A stretch of DNA of 64,000 nucleotides from Ptychodera flava (Eukaryota; Hemichordata; Enteropneusta; Ptychoderidae): positions 25,348,674 to 25,412,673 of the forward strand of contig NC_091933.1 of NCBI RefSeq assembly GCF_041260155.1, given 5' to 3'. The translations under genes and the position numbers were made by a program. This document shows, in pieces, positions 34,601 through 55,255 of the stretch. Each line of letters opens with the position of its first letter. Positions within the stretch are counted from its first letter, which is position 1. The notes beneath the pieces are model-generated. The model saw nothing but the letters and a program-made list of their open reading frames with translations, had not been told where the DNA came from and did not search any database.

Positions 34601-36850
34601 ATGACTACTGTAAATTCTTTTCAATTTGCATAAACTTTTCTGAAAGAGGTAATATATTCACTTCAGAATGCTGGAAAAAAACAAAGTAACAGTATTTATA
34701 TTTTTGATGCTCTTGCACAGAGCATACGTACTCCTTCCCTGCTAAATCACAAAATATACATGACACGTCTCAACTCAGACTGATTTTAATAAGTCACATG
34801 AAAATTAAAGAAACTGAACAGAAGAGTCTACAAGGTTCACACATATAACCATAGGTTAAATTCACTATATTTGAAATAATATTCAAATATACATGGACTT
34901 TGCAGTTTGTTTTACTTTCTCACAAAAGGATCAATTGATAATGATCATGATTGCTTCTGAAGACCCACCTACTTCTTTAACATGCAAAATATACACTGAC
35001 AGACTGTATCAACACATAACATTCACACAGCAGACAGGTTTCAATTTGGATAAACTTAACAGTATGCTTCAACTGTTCAAAATCATCGGTTTGTGGACGG
35101 TTCAAGACACAAAATACATGAAAACAGATCATACATTACCCATAGAAAAAGCCTGGTTTACATAACATTATGTCGGGATTTTAGACAGGCATTTTGGCTG
35201 AGTTTGAAATTTGCACTTGATGGTCTACATTGTTATGTATTAAAATGAGGTACATGCATATATTTGTATGTAAAATGGGGAAACCAAGTCTAGGAATGTC
35301 CGATGTTTGTAAAATGAGAAATTCCTAGGGGTGCAGAGAAGACATACAAATACAAAACTCTGATAGAAACAACATCCTCTATCATGAAAACAATTTCAAT
35401 TTTAATTTCTGTTTCCTCTAAGATTTCCAACAACAAAACTCTTCAAATTGTGCCTGAGGCAAGGACTTTTGCATATACAAGTAAACAATACAGTTGAGGG
35501 TTTTTTCATTGTAATATTAAAGCTACAAGTTCATGTTGTAAAACAGGTAATATGAAAACAATAGTTCATTAAACAAATTGTTTGCACCCAGTGCAATAAA
35601 TTTCATCTACTTTCTTGAAGAAAATTAATAACTTGGCACCTCTTTCCAACTAAATAATGATATCATGCCAACAGTCTTTTCATTTTGCAATGTTCTATAT
35701 AACACTTTGATAGGTGGCATAAAATGATAAAGCACATCTTGTATGAATCAAAATATTGTTACGTCAACAATGACGTTTAGTAAAAAATTTAGCATCCATA
35801 TAAGGCAAGAATCATTTCTCCAATCATAAAAAGACATTTGATGAAAATACTACAAGAGATTAAGGCAAAAACTGACAAGGAAGCGAAACTTTTTCAGTGT
35901 CTGTTTGTTAGATCGTAACAAATCACGTTGCTTGGATAGCATGATCAAAGGCTCTGAGCGTGAAAGGCTAATACATCACATAAGCTCCACCCACTCCGCA
36001 TAAATAATGTGGTCTAAAAGGTCATTATGCAGCCACAATTCAACAACACAACAGATATTTCTGTGGCGAGAAAAACTTAGAAATGCGCGCGGAACGTGAA
36101 AATAGTGGTGCGCCTGGTTTTTTATATGTACAAAAATTGTACTTATGTAAAGGAAAAGATGAATGCCCCTCATCATTTACCGTAAATGTGCCGAGACATA
36201 CGCAAGATGTGAGGCTGTGTTCAACACGAGTCGCCATTTTGTTCTACAAATTCCGGGCCACAGAGTAATTTTTCCATGTCGGGAAAAAGCGAGAACAAAG
36301 CGTACATCAGTGAGAATGTTATTCATATACGTTCATTACGTAAAATATTATCTACTTACGGCATTCCTTCGTTGTTCTTTTCTTTATTAAAAGTGTAAAA
36401 CGTTTCAAATGCCCACATCGTGTGGGACTTGGCCCAGAACCATGTATATAGCAACGCCACGTAATTGCAAATACCCAGAGTTACGAAGTGCACTGGGATA
36501 ATAAAAACAAGCTCGATTTGACCGTCAGATATTTAGTAACGTGCGATAAAAGAGGCTCTTTTAGCGCGTCTTGTATATTACTATTTATGGAAATTATTGC
36601 AAAAGAAGGCAATCGTGCATTCTCAATGCACAACCCTTCGCAAGTTGACGCCCACTAATATGACTGACGACATCGCTTCAAAACGCTGTATAAACAAGAT
36701 CGCCATCTAACTGATACACATTAAGAAAGTTGCTTGGAAAATAGCTATAGACTGTCTCATACGAGAGAAAAAATGCTTAGCACGGTGGAAAACATACTTA
36801 TCTATTGCAGTATAGAAATCAATACCCACCTTTTCCTCTTTTTCAGCCAT
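10528..36850 (-). CDS. SFMBT: SFMBT orthologue (Scm-like with four MBT domains), 19 coding exons, 1738 aa
   Basis: This gene encodes a nuclear Polycomb-group chromatin protein. Fly Sfmbt pairs with the DNA-binding protein Pho (YY1 family) and reads low-methylated histone lysines; vertebrates have SFMBT1 and SFMBT2. I joined 19 exons by hand. Every junction is GT-AG, the phases agree, and the sum is 5217 nt. Order in the protein: short N-terminus (1-44), repeat and Gln/Pro-rich segment (45-822), four MBT repeats (about 823-1266), linker, SLED domain (about 1313-1450), Lys/Arg and acidic stretch (1456-1583), His10 tract, SAM domain (1652-1738). MBT hallmarks such as GMKLE and the (I/L)(H/F)P(I/L/V)xW cores are visible in each repeat. 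Vertebrate SFMBTs are about 870-890 aa, so the surplus is the N-terminal segment. The start ATG at 36850 has A at -3 and G at +4. Orthology is firm; SFMBT1 versus SFMBT2 does not apply if the lineage split before the vertebrate duplication. Confidence 0.95.
10695..11067. mobile_element. TTAA-flanked MITE, copy A
   Basis: This copy starts TTAAGGTAGAATGCGCCTCG and ends with a degraded inverse, flanked by TTAA. It is the same family as copies at 32378, 53700, 54021, 54898 and 60489. It sits in the last SFMBT intron. There is no coding capacity. A TTAA target is typical of piggyBac- or Kolobok-mobilised elements. Confidence 0.75.
11692..11814 (-). CDS. SFMBT: SFMBT exon 18 (SAM domain, first half)
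   Basis: This exon encodes residues 1652-1692: [20 protein letters not shown] and [29 protein letters not shown] is the first half of the SFMBT SAM (sterile alpha motif) domain, a protein-protein interaction module. Acceptor TTGCAG, donor GTAGAG, phase 0 to 0. Confidence 0.96.
12275..12478 (-). CDS. SFMBT: SFMBT exon 17 (polyhistidine segment)
   Basis: This exon encodes residues 1584-1651: [20 protein letters not shown], a run of ten His, more His-rich sequence, then [15 protein letters not shown]. It is 204 nt and phase 0 to 0, so it could be skipped without a frame change. Long His runs are known in other proteins to direct nuclear speckle localisation; here that is only a suggestion. Confidence 0.87.
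13133..13515 (-). CDS. SFMBT: SFMBT exon 16 (basic and acidic region)
   Basis: This exon encodes residues 1456-1583. It opens [20 protein letters not shown], which is strongly conserved with vertebrate SFMBT1. A Lys/Arg-rich stretch (probable nuclear localisation signal) follows, then a run of Glu, then a second basic stretch. The Ser-rich ORF on the other strand is only its antisense shadow. Acceptor TTGTTCAG, donor GTGAGA, phase 1 to 0. Confidence 0.95.
13883..14058 (-). CDS. SFMBT: SFMBT exon 15 (SLED domain, second part)
   Basis: This exon encodes [20 protein letters not shown], then KLECCPNL and [11 protein letters not shown] (residues about 1397-1455). The cysteine-rich CCPNL..NCS.LTKTKY end is diagnostic for SFMBT. 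Acceptor TTTCTCAG, donor GTAAGT, phase 2 to 1. Confidence 0.96.
14411..14663 (-). CDS. SFMBT: SFMBT exon 14 (SLED domain, first part)
   Basis: This exon encodes residues 1313-1396. [20 protein letters not shown] and [17 protein letters not shown] are hallmarks of the SLED domain (Scm-like embedded domain), a DNA-binding module in SFMBT and SCML proteins. Acceptor TTATTCAG, donor GTAAGC, phase 1 to 2. Confidence 0.96.
15059..15153 (-). CDS. SFMBT: SFMBT exon 13 (linker)
   Basis: This exon encodes [20 protein letters not shown] to SGEE (residues 1281-1312), a hydrophilic linker between MBT4 and SLED. Acceptor TTCACAG, donor GTAAAA, phase 2 to 1. Confidence 0.88.
15627..15669 (-). CDS. SFMBT: SFMBT exon 12 (linker)
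   Basis: This 43 nt exon encodes [14 protein letters not shown] (residues about 1267-1280). It corresponds to the basic AVVQPEK segment after MBT4 in vertebrate SFMBT1. Acceptor TTTCCAG, donor GTAAGT, phase 1 to 2. It is too short to find without homology. Confidence 0.9.
16281..16512 (-). CDS. SFMBT: SFMBT exon 11 (MBT4 core)
   Basis: This exon encodes residues 1190-1266: [48 protein letters not shown]4 is the repeat that binds methyl-lysine in fly Sfmbt. The cage-type motif HFDGW is intact here. Acceptor TTCACAG, donor GTGAGA, phase 0 to 1. Confidence 0.95.
17114..17196 (-). CDS. SFMBT: SFMBT exon 10 (MBT4 arm)
   Basis: This exon encodes [20 protein letters not shown] to LFRT (residues 1162-1189). 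FDW..Y...C.A.AA matches the MBT4 arm of SFMBT. Acceptor TTTTTTCAG, donor GTAAGT, phase 1 to 0. Confidence 0.94.
17571..17820 (-). CDS. SFMBT: SFMBT exon 9 (MBT3 core)
   Basis: This exon encodes residues 1079-1161 with [32 protein letters not shown] and GIFPVDWC, the core of MBT3. The ISPATV and YF.VE.DDL signatures are typical of SFMBT MBT3. Acceptor GTGCAG; the donor GTTCGT is weak but keeps phase 1. Confidence 0.94.
18145..19847. mobile_element. Non-autonomous DNA transposon, 1.7 kb, 5 bp target duplication
   Basis: The element begins CAGGGCTCCC and ends GGGAGCCCTG, flanked on both sides by CTTGC. It has no coding capacity and contains a 141 bp tandem duplication. Ends in CAG/CTG with 5 bp target duplications would fit a hAT5-like group. 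It lies in the SFMBT intron between exons 8 and 9. Confidence 0.75.
18955..19236. repeat. 141 bp tandem duplication inside the transposon
   Basis: The unit TTCACTTCTAGATCATT... occurs at 18955 and 19096 with essentially full identity. A palindrome GAATGCCATTTAAATTGGCA lies at the junction. Confidence 0.9.
20262..20353 (-). CDS. SFMBT: SFMBT exon 8 (MBT3 arm)
   Basis: This exon encodes [20 protein letters not shown] to GFFR (residues 1048-1078). It is the least conserved of the four arm exons; position, length (92 nt) and phase (1 to 0) support it. Acceptor GGCAG, donor GTAGGT. Confidence 0.85.
20952..21192 (-). CDS. SFMBT: SFMBT exon 7 (MBT2 core)
   Basis: This exon encodes residues 968-1047, including [34 protein letters not shown] and IHPLGWA, the core of MBT2. 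Acceptor ATTTAG in phase 0, donor GTCGGT in phase 1. It aligns with the GGRLKLRYEG segment of vertebrate SFMBT1. Confidence 0.95.
21675..21763 (-). CDS. SFMBT: SFMBT exon 6 (MBT2 arm)
   Basis: This exon encodes [20 protein letters not shown] to LLEG (residues 938-967), the arm of MBT2. Phase 1 in, phase 0 out; acceptor CTGCAG, donor GTAAGA. A transposon ends only about 50 bp upstream of its acceptor (21812-22666). Confidence 0.94.
21817..22661. mobile_element. Non-autonomous DNA transposon, 845 bp, 5 bp target duplication
   Basis: The perfect 12 bp inverted ends CAGTGTTCTCCC and GGGAGAACACTG are flanked by TACTA on both sides (21812-21816 and 22662-22666). The inside is GC-rich, with hairpins GCGACCGC/GCGGTCGC and AGGAGGGGGG/CCCCCCTCCT and a run of 11 G. 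There is no coding capacity. It sits about 50 bp upstream of the acceptor of SFMBT exon 6. Confidence 0.82.
22972..24219. mobile_element. TA-flanked element made of ~145 bp tandem units
   Basis: Inverted ends TAGCTCCGCTGT and ACAGCGGAGCTA bound about seven diverged units of about 145 bp, each with a TTTTTGACCAAAAATGGC-like core (near 23081, 23225, 23371, 23517, 23662, 23821, 23964). A GGACGACGCC minisatellite (24119-24175) and a terminal hairpin (24193-24218) follow. TA target duplication is likely. It is the same family as 541-4530 and 39200-40140. It lies in the SFMBT intron between exons 5 and 6. Confidence 0.75.
24329..24581 (-). CDS. SFMBT: SFMBT exon 5 (MBT1 core)
   Basis: This exon encodes residues 854-937. 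Visible core motifs are [37 protein letters not shown] and LHPIGWC. It ends PPEG in phase 1. Acceptor ACCAG, donor GTAAAC. The length and the [10 protein letters not shown] motif match SFMBT MBT1. Confidence 0.96.
25394..25485 (-). CDS. SFMBT: SFMBT exon 4 (MBT1 arm)
   Basis: This exon encodes [20 protein letters not shown] and the following residues up to FKH (about 823-853). The [15 protein letters not shown] pattern is the N-terminal arm of the first MBT repeat, close to vertebrate SFMBT1. Phase 1 in, phase 0 out; donor GTAAGC. Confidence 0.93.
26052..28385 (-). CDS. SFMBT: SFMBT giant exon 3: LTQP repeats and Gln/Pro-rich segment
   Basis: This 2334 nt exon encodes residues 45-822. The acceptor is TTTACAG and the donor is GTAAGT. 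The first part is rich in Pro, Ser, Ala and Gln. Residues about 196-360 hold 13 degenerate copies of a unit like LTQPVVTI, spaced 11-14 residues apart and often alternating GAQ-type and RTQ-type partners. Residues about 650-762 are Gln/Pro-rich with several Q runs. The last part turns acidic (EEEEERE) just before the MBT region. It begins and ends in phase 1, so skipping it keeps the frame. The composition resembles the activation or interaction segments of transcription regulators; its role here is unknown. Vertebrate SFMBT1 and SFMBT2 have nothing comparable as far as I recall. Confidence 0.9.
29295..29475. mobile_element. Fold-back (hairpin) element
   Basis: Two arms of about 80 bp are inverted around a GC-rich loop (TCGGCCTGCGGCGTC). 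The inner 43 bp of the arms (GGGCTCTT.TGGTATATAAAG...) are nearly identical. It is most likely a fold-back MITE in SFMBT intron 2. Confidence 0.75.
32378..32714. mobile_element. TTAA-type MITE, copy B (degraded)
   Basis: The ends TTAAGGCAGAATCC and CTACCTTACA and the shared middle (GTTAACACAGG.TGGCGG) match copy A. It is more diverged and lies in SFMBT intron 2. Confidence 0.65.
34241..34352 (-). CDS. SFMBT: SFMBT coding exon 2
   Basis: This exon encodes residues 8-44, beginning [12 protein letters not shown], plus one base. The acceptor is CCCACAG and the donor is GTAATG. It starts in phase 0 and ends in phase 1. The internal ATG at its first codon could also serve as a start if exon 1 is skipped. 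No domain is recognised. Confidence 0.78.
34353..36829 (-). other. SFMBT intron 1
   Basis: This 2.5 kb intron lies directly after the 7-codon first exon. No coding exon or clear repeat recognised. Confidence 0.55.
36830..36850 (-). CDS. SFMBT: SFMBT coding exon 1 (start)
   Basis: This exon encodes MAEKEEK (residues 1-7). The ATG context ATTAAAATGGCT is strong. The reading frame is open upstream but contains no earlier ATG. The donor GTGGGT follows the last codon, so the exon ends in phase 0. Confidence 0.8.
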
Positions 36851-36910
36851 TTTAATAGGTACTTCTATGACGACTTTGCAGAAATCCCTTCGTAAATTTT
36901 GGGAAAATTT

Positions 36911-36920
36911 CAAGATGGCA
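36911..36920 (+). promoter_or_regulatory. YY1-like motif CAAGATGGCA
   Basis: The motif matches the YY1/Pho consensus CAANATGGC. It sits about 60 bp upstream of the SFMBT start codon; a related CAACATGGCA is at 37415-37424. YY1-like sites commonly sit near start sites. In flies SFMBT's partner Pho belongs to the same family. Confidence 0.4.
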
Positions 36921-37373
36921 CCTGTAAAGTATTCTGCGCTTGCGCGGCATATAATTAGTTTGAGTTAATGCAGGGTTGGAGCTCACGTGAAGATTAGTTT
37001 AATATTGCAATTTCGATACATTTAAAAGTGAAAGATCACAGAAATCACTAGTATAGGAATAAAATGTATTTGAATTCGATAAATGTGCGATATTTTCATC
37101 AATAGCGCAGCTAAGGATTAAAAAATTATATTTAATGAAACTAGAAACCCCATGTCAAAATGGTATATTCCAGACAAGATAAACCCCCGTTTCAGTTCAA
37201 CCACTACTCTTCGGAATTTTCGAAGACATTTACGAATAGTAAGATATGTGATGCGTGTTTTAATCGTATTTTCATGACAATCTGTAGGGTATGAGAGACC
37301 ATTACAATACTCAAGAAAGATTTAAATGAATAAAAAACTGCTGTGTGAAAATAGTCGACCGAAATGGCGGGAT

Positions 37374-37381
37374 TGACGTCA
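37374..37381. promoter_or_regulatory. CRE/ATF palindrome TGACGTCA
   Basis: A perfect 8 bp cAMP response element lies 217 bp upstream of the STIMATE ATG, next to the NRF1 motif. Binding is inferred. Confidence 0.5.
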
Positions 37382-37389
37382 TCAATACA

Positions 37390-37400
37390 TGCGCATGCGT
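37390..37400. promoter_or_regulatory. NRF1-type motif TGCGCATGCGT
   Basis: The motif agrees with the palindromic NRF1 consensus GCGCATGCGC. It lies 9 bp from the CRE. A second NRF1-like GCGCTTGCGCGG is near 36938-36950 on the SFMBT side. Confidence 0.5.
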
Positions 37401-37417
37401 GACCGCAGAAGTTCAAC

Positions 37418-37441
37418 ATGGCAGAAGTTCAGCTGGAATAG
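37418..37441 (+). CDS. Possible upstream ORF of STIMATE (MAEVQLE)
   Basis: ATG in a strong context (AACATGG) is followed by six codons and TAG, 157 nt before the STIMATE ATG. If this part is in the 5' UTR, it could lower translation of STIMATE. Transcription of the stretch is inferred. Confidence 0.3.
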   Translation: MAEVQLE

Positions 37442-37597
37442 CCAACTATTCGACAACGCAACACATCTCCAATTACCGCCTAGTTTTAACTTTCTTACTG
37501 TGTTTTTTACAAAAACTTCAAGCGATAGGCGGTATGACTTTACAAACAACAGGCCTCAGGCAAGAGACTTGATTGAAGTTACCCTTTTGTCGTCAAA

Positions 37598-50194
<12,597 letters not shown>

Positions 50195-53100
50195 TGGTGA
50201 CAACATACAGCTCACAATTTTTTCTATACGGAAAGCAAAAAACAGTGGCATAATTTTGGATTTCTCAGTAAATCTGAAACACAAACATGTCAAGACTCAT
50301 TCTTGAAAATCCTTGTGTTACTTGTACTATTATGGTGTCATAGACAGTATAGAGGATTCATTTCATATTGTCTGTGGTTCATTGTTGTCCTTGACAAGTT
50401 CTGAATACTGTAGGTGTGTACGTCAAGTGACATGTCCAAGCAACATAATCGCAAAATTTACAAAGAAAAAAAGGCTAAAGGTTATTTATAAGCTTTTGTG
50501 CAATGTTACCGCTTTAAATTTAAGGAAAATGATGTTGATGTTATTGCTGAAGCAGTGGTTGGACTCAGTTTAATGTAGTGTTTCTTTAAGTGGATACTGC
50601 TTACAAATTTTGGGGTAGACAGGGAGATGTGTATCTTAGTAGCTTACTCACAAAGGATAATTTATGTGAATTGTTTTGCTTTGCATGCATTGAGACAAGT
50701 GTATATAATACTAGCAGTACTAACAATGTCAGATAAGTTGCCAAAATGAGATTTTAGAAATAGCTTTCAGTGCTTTCCAGTAGTTACCTTCAAGGACTCC
50801 ATGTTGAGATGGAGACTTCAAAAACTTTCATTCATTCAAGCATGAGTCCTTCAGTTCATCAACATGACATGAATATAGGTATGTCACTATAACATCACTG
50901 AAGAACAATTATTATTTATTTCCCAAGACAGAAAAGATCCTCAAAAAATAGTCAGTTTGTCATGCGTACAGTTTTTAAATTTAGAATGTCGTCAAAGCGC
51001 TTTTAGAAAACCAAATGTCAGTTTTTTTGTCCAAGATGAATTCAAAACTTTGTCACATTATATAGGTGCATGTTCCAGTTTTGCTGAATGGCTCCCACTA
51101 GGAGCCGTACAGTTTAGTTACCCAGAACCCATTCTGACAAGCCAGTCGTAAGCAACCCAGGGCAGACATCCTTTCTTGTAAACCACATTAGATACCCTGA
51201 ACCCATTTTTTGAACCAATGTTTCATTTTCTACTCTTCAAGCTTCTCTGAAGCTGGCCATACCTTTCTGACAATGGAGTGGGATTTTTTGGTGCCTTAAA
51301 ACCTAGAATCATTCAAAGCCTGTCCAACAAACAAAGTGAAGGAGAAATGATTCAATCTCTCTTATCTTGACACCATGTTGTTCCCACCTACATTTAGTAG
51401 TTAGGTGTCATGACCTCAAGCACAGGTTACAATGATGTAGACAATTATTGGTGCATTGATTTTAATACAAAGCATGGAAACCATCCACGAACCAACTGGT
51501 GCTCTTATTTTTTCCTTGCCATATATTTGATGGCTCTTTACCCCACTCCTGTCCTGGGAAACTTGTATTGACTCTATCTGTAGACAGTCAATACAATATC
51601 CTCATGGTCAACAGAATTACTTATGATGGCGGTCAGTGCTGATTCAATTTCTTCTAAGGTTTCACCAAGCGGTATTCAACAACCTCACTTCCATCACCCA
51701 GTACAAACAGTTCAAATTTGACAAATGGTGATTTACATATACTGTCCTCAGGATGTCTTGTCCTTAGTGGACTCATTGTACATGCAGTGAATAGCAGCGT
51801 GTACATGTAATCAATAGTTATATATGGCAGTTATGTAGGTATAGTCAACTGATACAGATAAGCATCATTGACCATTTTCACAATTTATTTCAGATATCCA
51901 TGTGACAAGACCTTCCAATTTATTACCAAGAACCCCAGTATATGTCCAGTACCGGTAGTTCACTAGAATAGACTTGAAATGGTGGTTATACTGGAGTCAC
52001 TTCTGGCAAGACAGTAGCAGGTATATTACGACCAGTCTGCCGAGACTGGCCAGCCTTCCTGTACCCTATGTGTTTGCACATGCAGGGTCATGTACATGTA
52101 TGCATGTTACGACCCATTGATGCATCTCTCAGTTGATTGTGTATTGTATCAACTGATTTTGTATTCACTGGAGTTGGCTTTGTTTCGGTGTGAAGGCATT
52201 CTACTGCGTAAATAATCCATGCTTCTGGATGTTCAGCGTTTAAATTAGAATATTGGCATCTGTCACTGAAGAACGTGCATGTTATGTGTTCTAGTGTGTG
52301 ACCAAGTACACTACACAGATGTGCATGCAAGCATCTCTTGTACTTCATGTATGCCACATCTATGCACAACCTTGACATGCACTTTCATTTATTTGTGAGG
52401 AAACTACAGGATGACACGCCATAAACTCAGTTTTCTGTGCACTGGTCTGAGTACGGGTTCTGTGAAGTCTACCTTTTCAGTAAGGCTGATAACACTGCTC
52501 TTAACCCATTCTGCATTTCAACCTGTGAGAATTTCTGTGTGCACTCAAAAAACAACGACTCTTTGCACAGTATTTCCTTTGATGCAAGAAATTTTTAATA
52601 TTTTTGTGGGTACACCATGACTCAAGGATTGCTTTAACTTTTCAATGGATCAGAAATACTGTGCAACATTGGGTGACCTACAAAAGGTAGAGTGATCGGA
52701 GGACTAAGGGTGCTCAACACTGGGTACCCTTAGCCTACCATACAGAATATGGAAAGGGATTGCTGTATATAATAAAAGATAGAATACTTCATGTTAGTTT
52801 CACTAACCTAGACCTTTGCATTGTAGAGGTAGCAAAGACAACTACTATTGAAATTCTGATTGAATGGTAATTGTGCTACCTGTACCATTTCTTCAGTCTG
52901 ATCATTAGCCTGGCTCCTGACGGTGGTTTTCAGAGGAACAGCCATGTGTGCATGACATTCTGTGGACAAGATCACAAATCCAAAGCCTGGTCTTATCTGC
53001 ATAAATGCCCCCGATTTTTTGGGGCAATTTTAATATCCAAACAAGTAGAACACACTGGTGGTATGACTAAGGTTACGGCGTCCATCAGTGTGGACTCCAT

Positions 53101-53699
53101 CACCCATATTGAATAAATTGAATACATTACACGCAAAAATAGGTGCAAAATGTCACTGAAGAATTCATGGTGGTAATAATAAGATGAATTGCTGTCATGA
53201 CAGTGTTTTTCAAGGCGTGATTGTGATGTCATCGTACCTCATGAATATTTAACATCAACAAAATTTGCACCCGTTAGACCAGTCTGTGCTGTTTCACACA
53301 CAGCGGATAACATATATACATCGAAGTAAATTCCGTAACTGGGCTAGTCTATCTTATTATAAGATATTGGCAGACTCTGAATACATTTTCAGCGATAAAA
53401 AACGTCAAGTGACTGTGACCATTTGTTATCCTCACTCTCTGAAGTAAAGTTTTTGAAGGATACACTGTAACTAAAAAAAGAATTGACTACGCAGATCACA
53501 GCTTGTGGATAGCAGTACTACTAGTATAGTGTTTCAAAAAGATGCAACATTTTCAACTGTAGGTTTATGTTTCAATTGACTTGTAGTCCATTTTAGAAAT
53601 ACTACAGACATGCTAAGCTTGGTCTTTGAAAGACCTGTGTGGTGTCGTCTGTGTTGGTATGACAAATGTTTAATGTTAAAGTACCCTGTGTGATCAGAG

Positions 53700-54024
53700 T
53701 TAAGGTAGCACGTGCCTCAAAATTGAAAATCTTAAACTTTTGCTCAGACTTTCCATGAGAAACCATTCCCTTTCAAAATCAGAGGTCACCATGCAAAATT
53801 TGGTGAGAGAGAAACAAATTACCCAATATTTACCGACATTTGAAATTCAAAATGGCTAATATGTCTGTGTTAACTCCATGGGGAAAATTTATATTCTCCA
53901 TTTTCACATAAATAAGTTGGTGACAACATTATGACCTCCATGAGCTTCAAAATGAACCCCCACAAGTGGTAGATCGAAAAAGTATTGTAAAAGTTTGAGA
54001 TTTCCAAGGTGCATTCTACTTTAA
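53700..54024. mobile_element. TTAA-type MITE, copy C (inverted)
   Basis: TTAAGGTAGCACGTGCCTC at the left and GCATTCTACTTTAA at the right place this copy in the opposite orientation to copy D, which directly abuts it and shares the TTAA. Confidence 0.75.
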
Positions 54025-54370
54025 GGTAGAACGCACCTCGGGACAGACATTCGGACTCTCAAACGTTTACAATTCTCTTCTGATATACCACATGTGGGGG
54101 TTCATTTTAAAGCTCTTGGTGTAAGAAAACTTTTCACGAACTTAGTTTTTCGAATGTTTATTTTTCTCCATAGAGTTAACACAGGGATGGCGGCCATTTT
54201 GAATTTCTAATATCAGTAAATCTTGGGTAATTTGTTTCTTTAGTACCAAAATTTGCACACTGACCCCCTATTTTTATTCTTGATTTTGAAAGAGAATGAT
54301 TAAAAGATTCGTTGAGGAAAGTTAGAGCAAAAGTTTAAGTCTTTCACTTTTGAAGTGCATACTACCTTAT
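54021..54370. mobile_element. TTAA-type MITE, copy D
   Basis: This copy starts TTAAGGTAGAACGCACCTCG and ends GCATACTACCTTAT. It forms a head-to-head inverted pair with copy C. Confidence 0.75.
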
Positions 54371-54660
54371 CAAAACACCCAGGCTGACAAATCTGTCAGT
54401 GTTCCAGGGTATCATGTCACTTTCAAGATGTGCCATGGAGTACAATGTGTTTTTAATGTATAAATTTTAAAAGCTGACACAAAAAAAGCCATGATCTGTA
54501 AGATTTTTTGCATGTGTCGAGTATATTTTTGGAAATGTATGCCAAGATGAGAACACTTGGCATAATCACAGTAAGTTATGATTCTACTGTACAACTCACT
54601 TTTTAGATTCTACAGTCTAGAGATCCAACTATGACAATGCAAAGAGTCAGTCACTTTAAA

Positions 54661-54896
54661 GGGTGGTGGTAGTCGGAACGGCGCTCAAAGGTCACTAGGG
54701 ACCCCTATGACCAATATAAACACTGTATCCAAGTTAGGTTGACGATTGATGAAAGTTAAAACATGTTTGTCGTAATGTACATTGTAAAATTTAAATGTTG
54801 CAGCTATTTTGACATGATGCATCTATATATAGTGCATGAAATACAATGTTTGTAAACAAGAAAGTTGCACATGCGCTGTTCCGACGACCACTTCCC
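54661..54896. mobile_element. Small MITE between copies D and E
   Basis: The inverted ends GGGTGGTGGTAGTCGGAACG and CCGACGACCACTTCCC match with a few differences over 24 bp. About 236 bp, no coding capacity. Confidence 0.6.
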
Positions 54897-54897
54897 T

Positions 54898-55255
54898 GTA
54901 AGGTAGTATGCACCTCGAAAGTGAAAGATTTAAACTTTTGCTCAAACTTTCCGCAATGAAACTTTGAGCCATTCTCTCACTAAATCAAGAAAAAAAATCG
55001 GGGGTCACCGTGCAAATTTTGTTACTAGAGAAACAAAGAACCCAAGATTTACCGATATTTAAAATTCAAAATGGCCGCCATTCCTGTGTTAACTCTATGG
55101 AGAAAAATAAAATTTTCGATTTTCGAAAAACTAAGCCGGTGAAAAGTTTTCTTACACCAAGAGCTTTAAAATGAACCCCCGCAAGTGGTATATCAGAAAA
55201 GAATTGTAAAAGTTTGAGAGTCCGAATATCTGTCCCCGAGGCGCATTCTACCTTA
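54898..55255. mobile_element. TTAA-type MITE, copy E (inverted)
   Basis: The left end is GTAAGGTAGTATGCACCTCG and the right end is GCGCATTCTACCTTAA. It is opposite to copy D, about 530 bp away, and close in sequence to it. Confidence 0.75.

Larger units (their letters stand above)
36851..37597. promoter_or_regulatory. Divergent promoter between SFMBT and STIMATE
   Basis: Only 747 bp separate the two start codons, so both 5' UTRs and promoters must fit here unless upstream non-coding exons exist. The stretch is richer in CpG than the introns. It holds a full CRE, an NRF1 palindrome and several YY1-like motifs, which are typical of ubiquitously expressed bidirectional promoters. No TATA box at a sensible position stands out. 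Confidence 0.7.
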
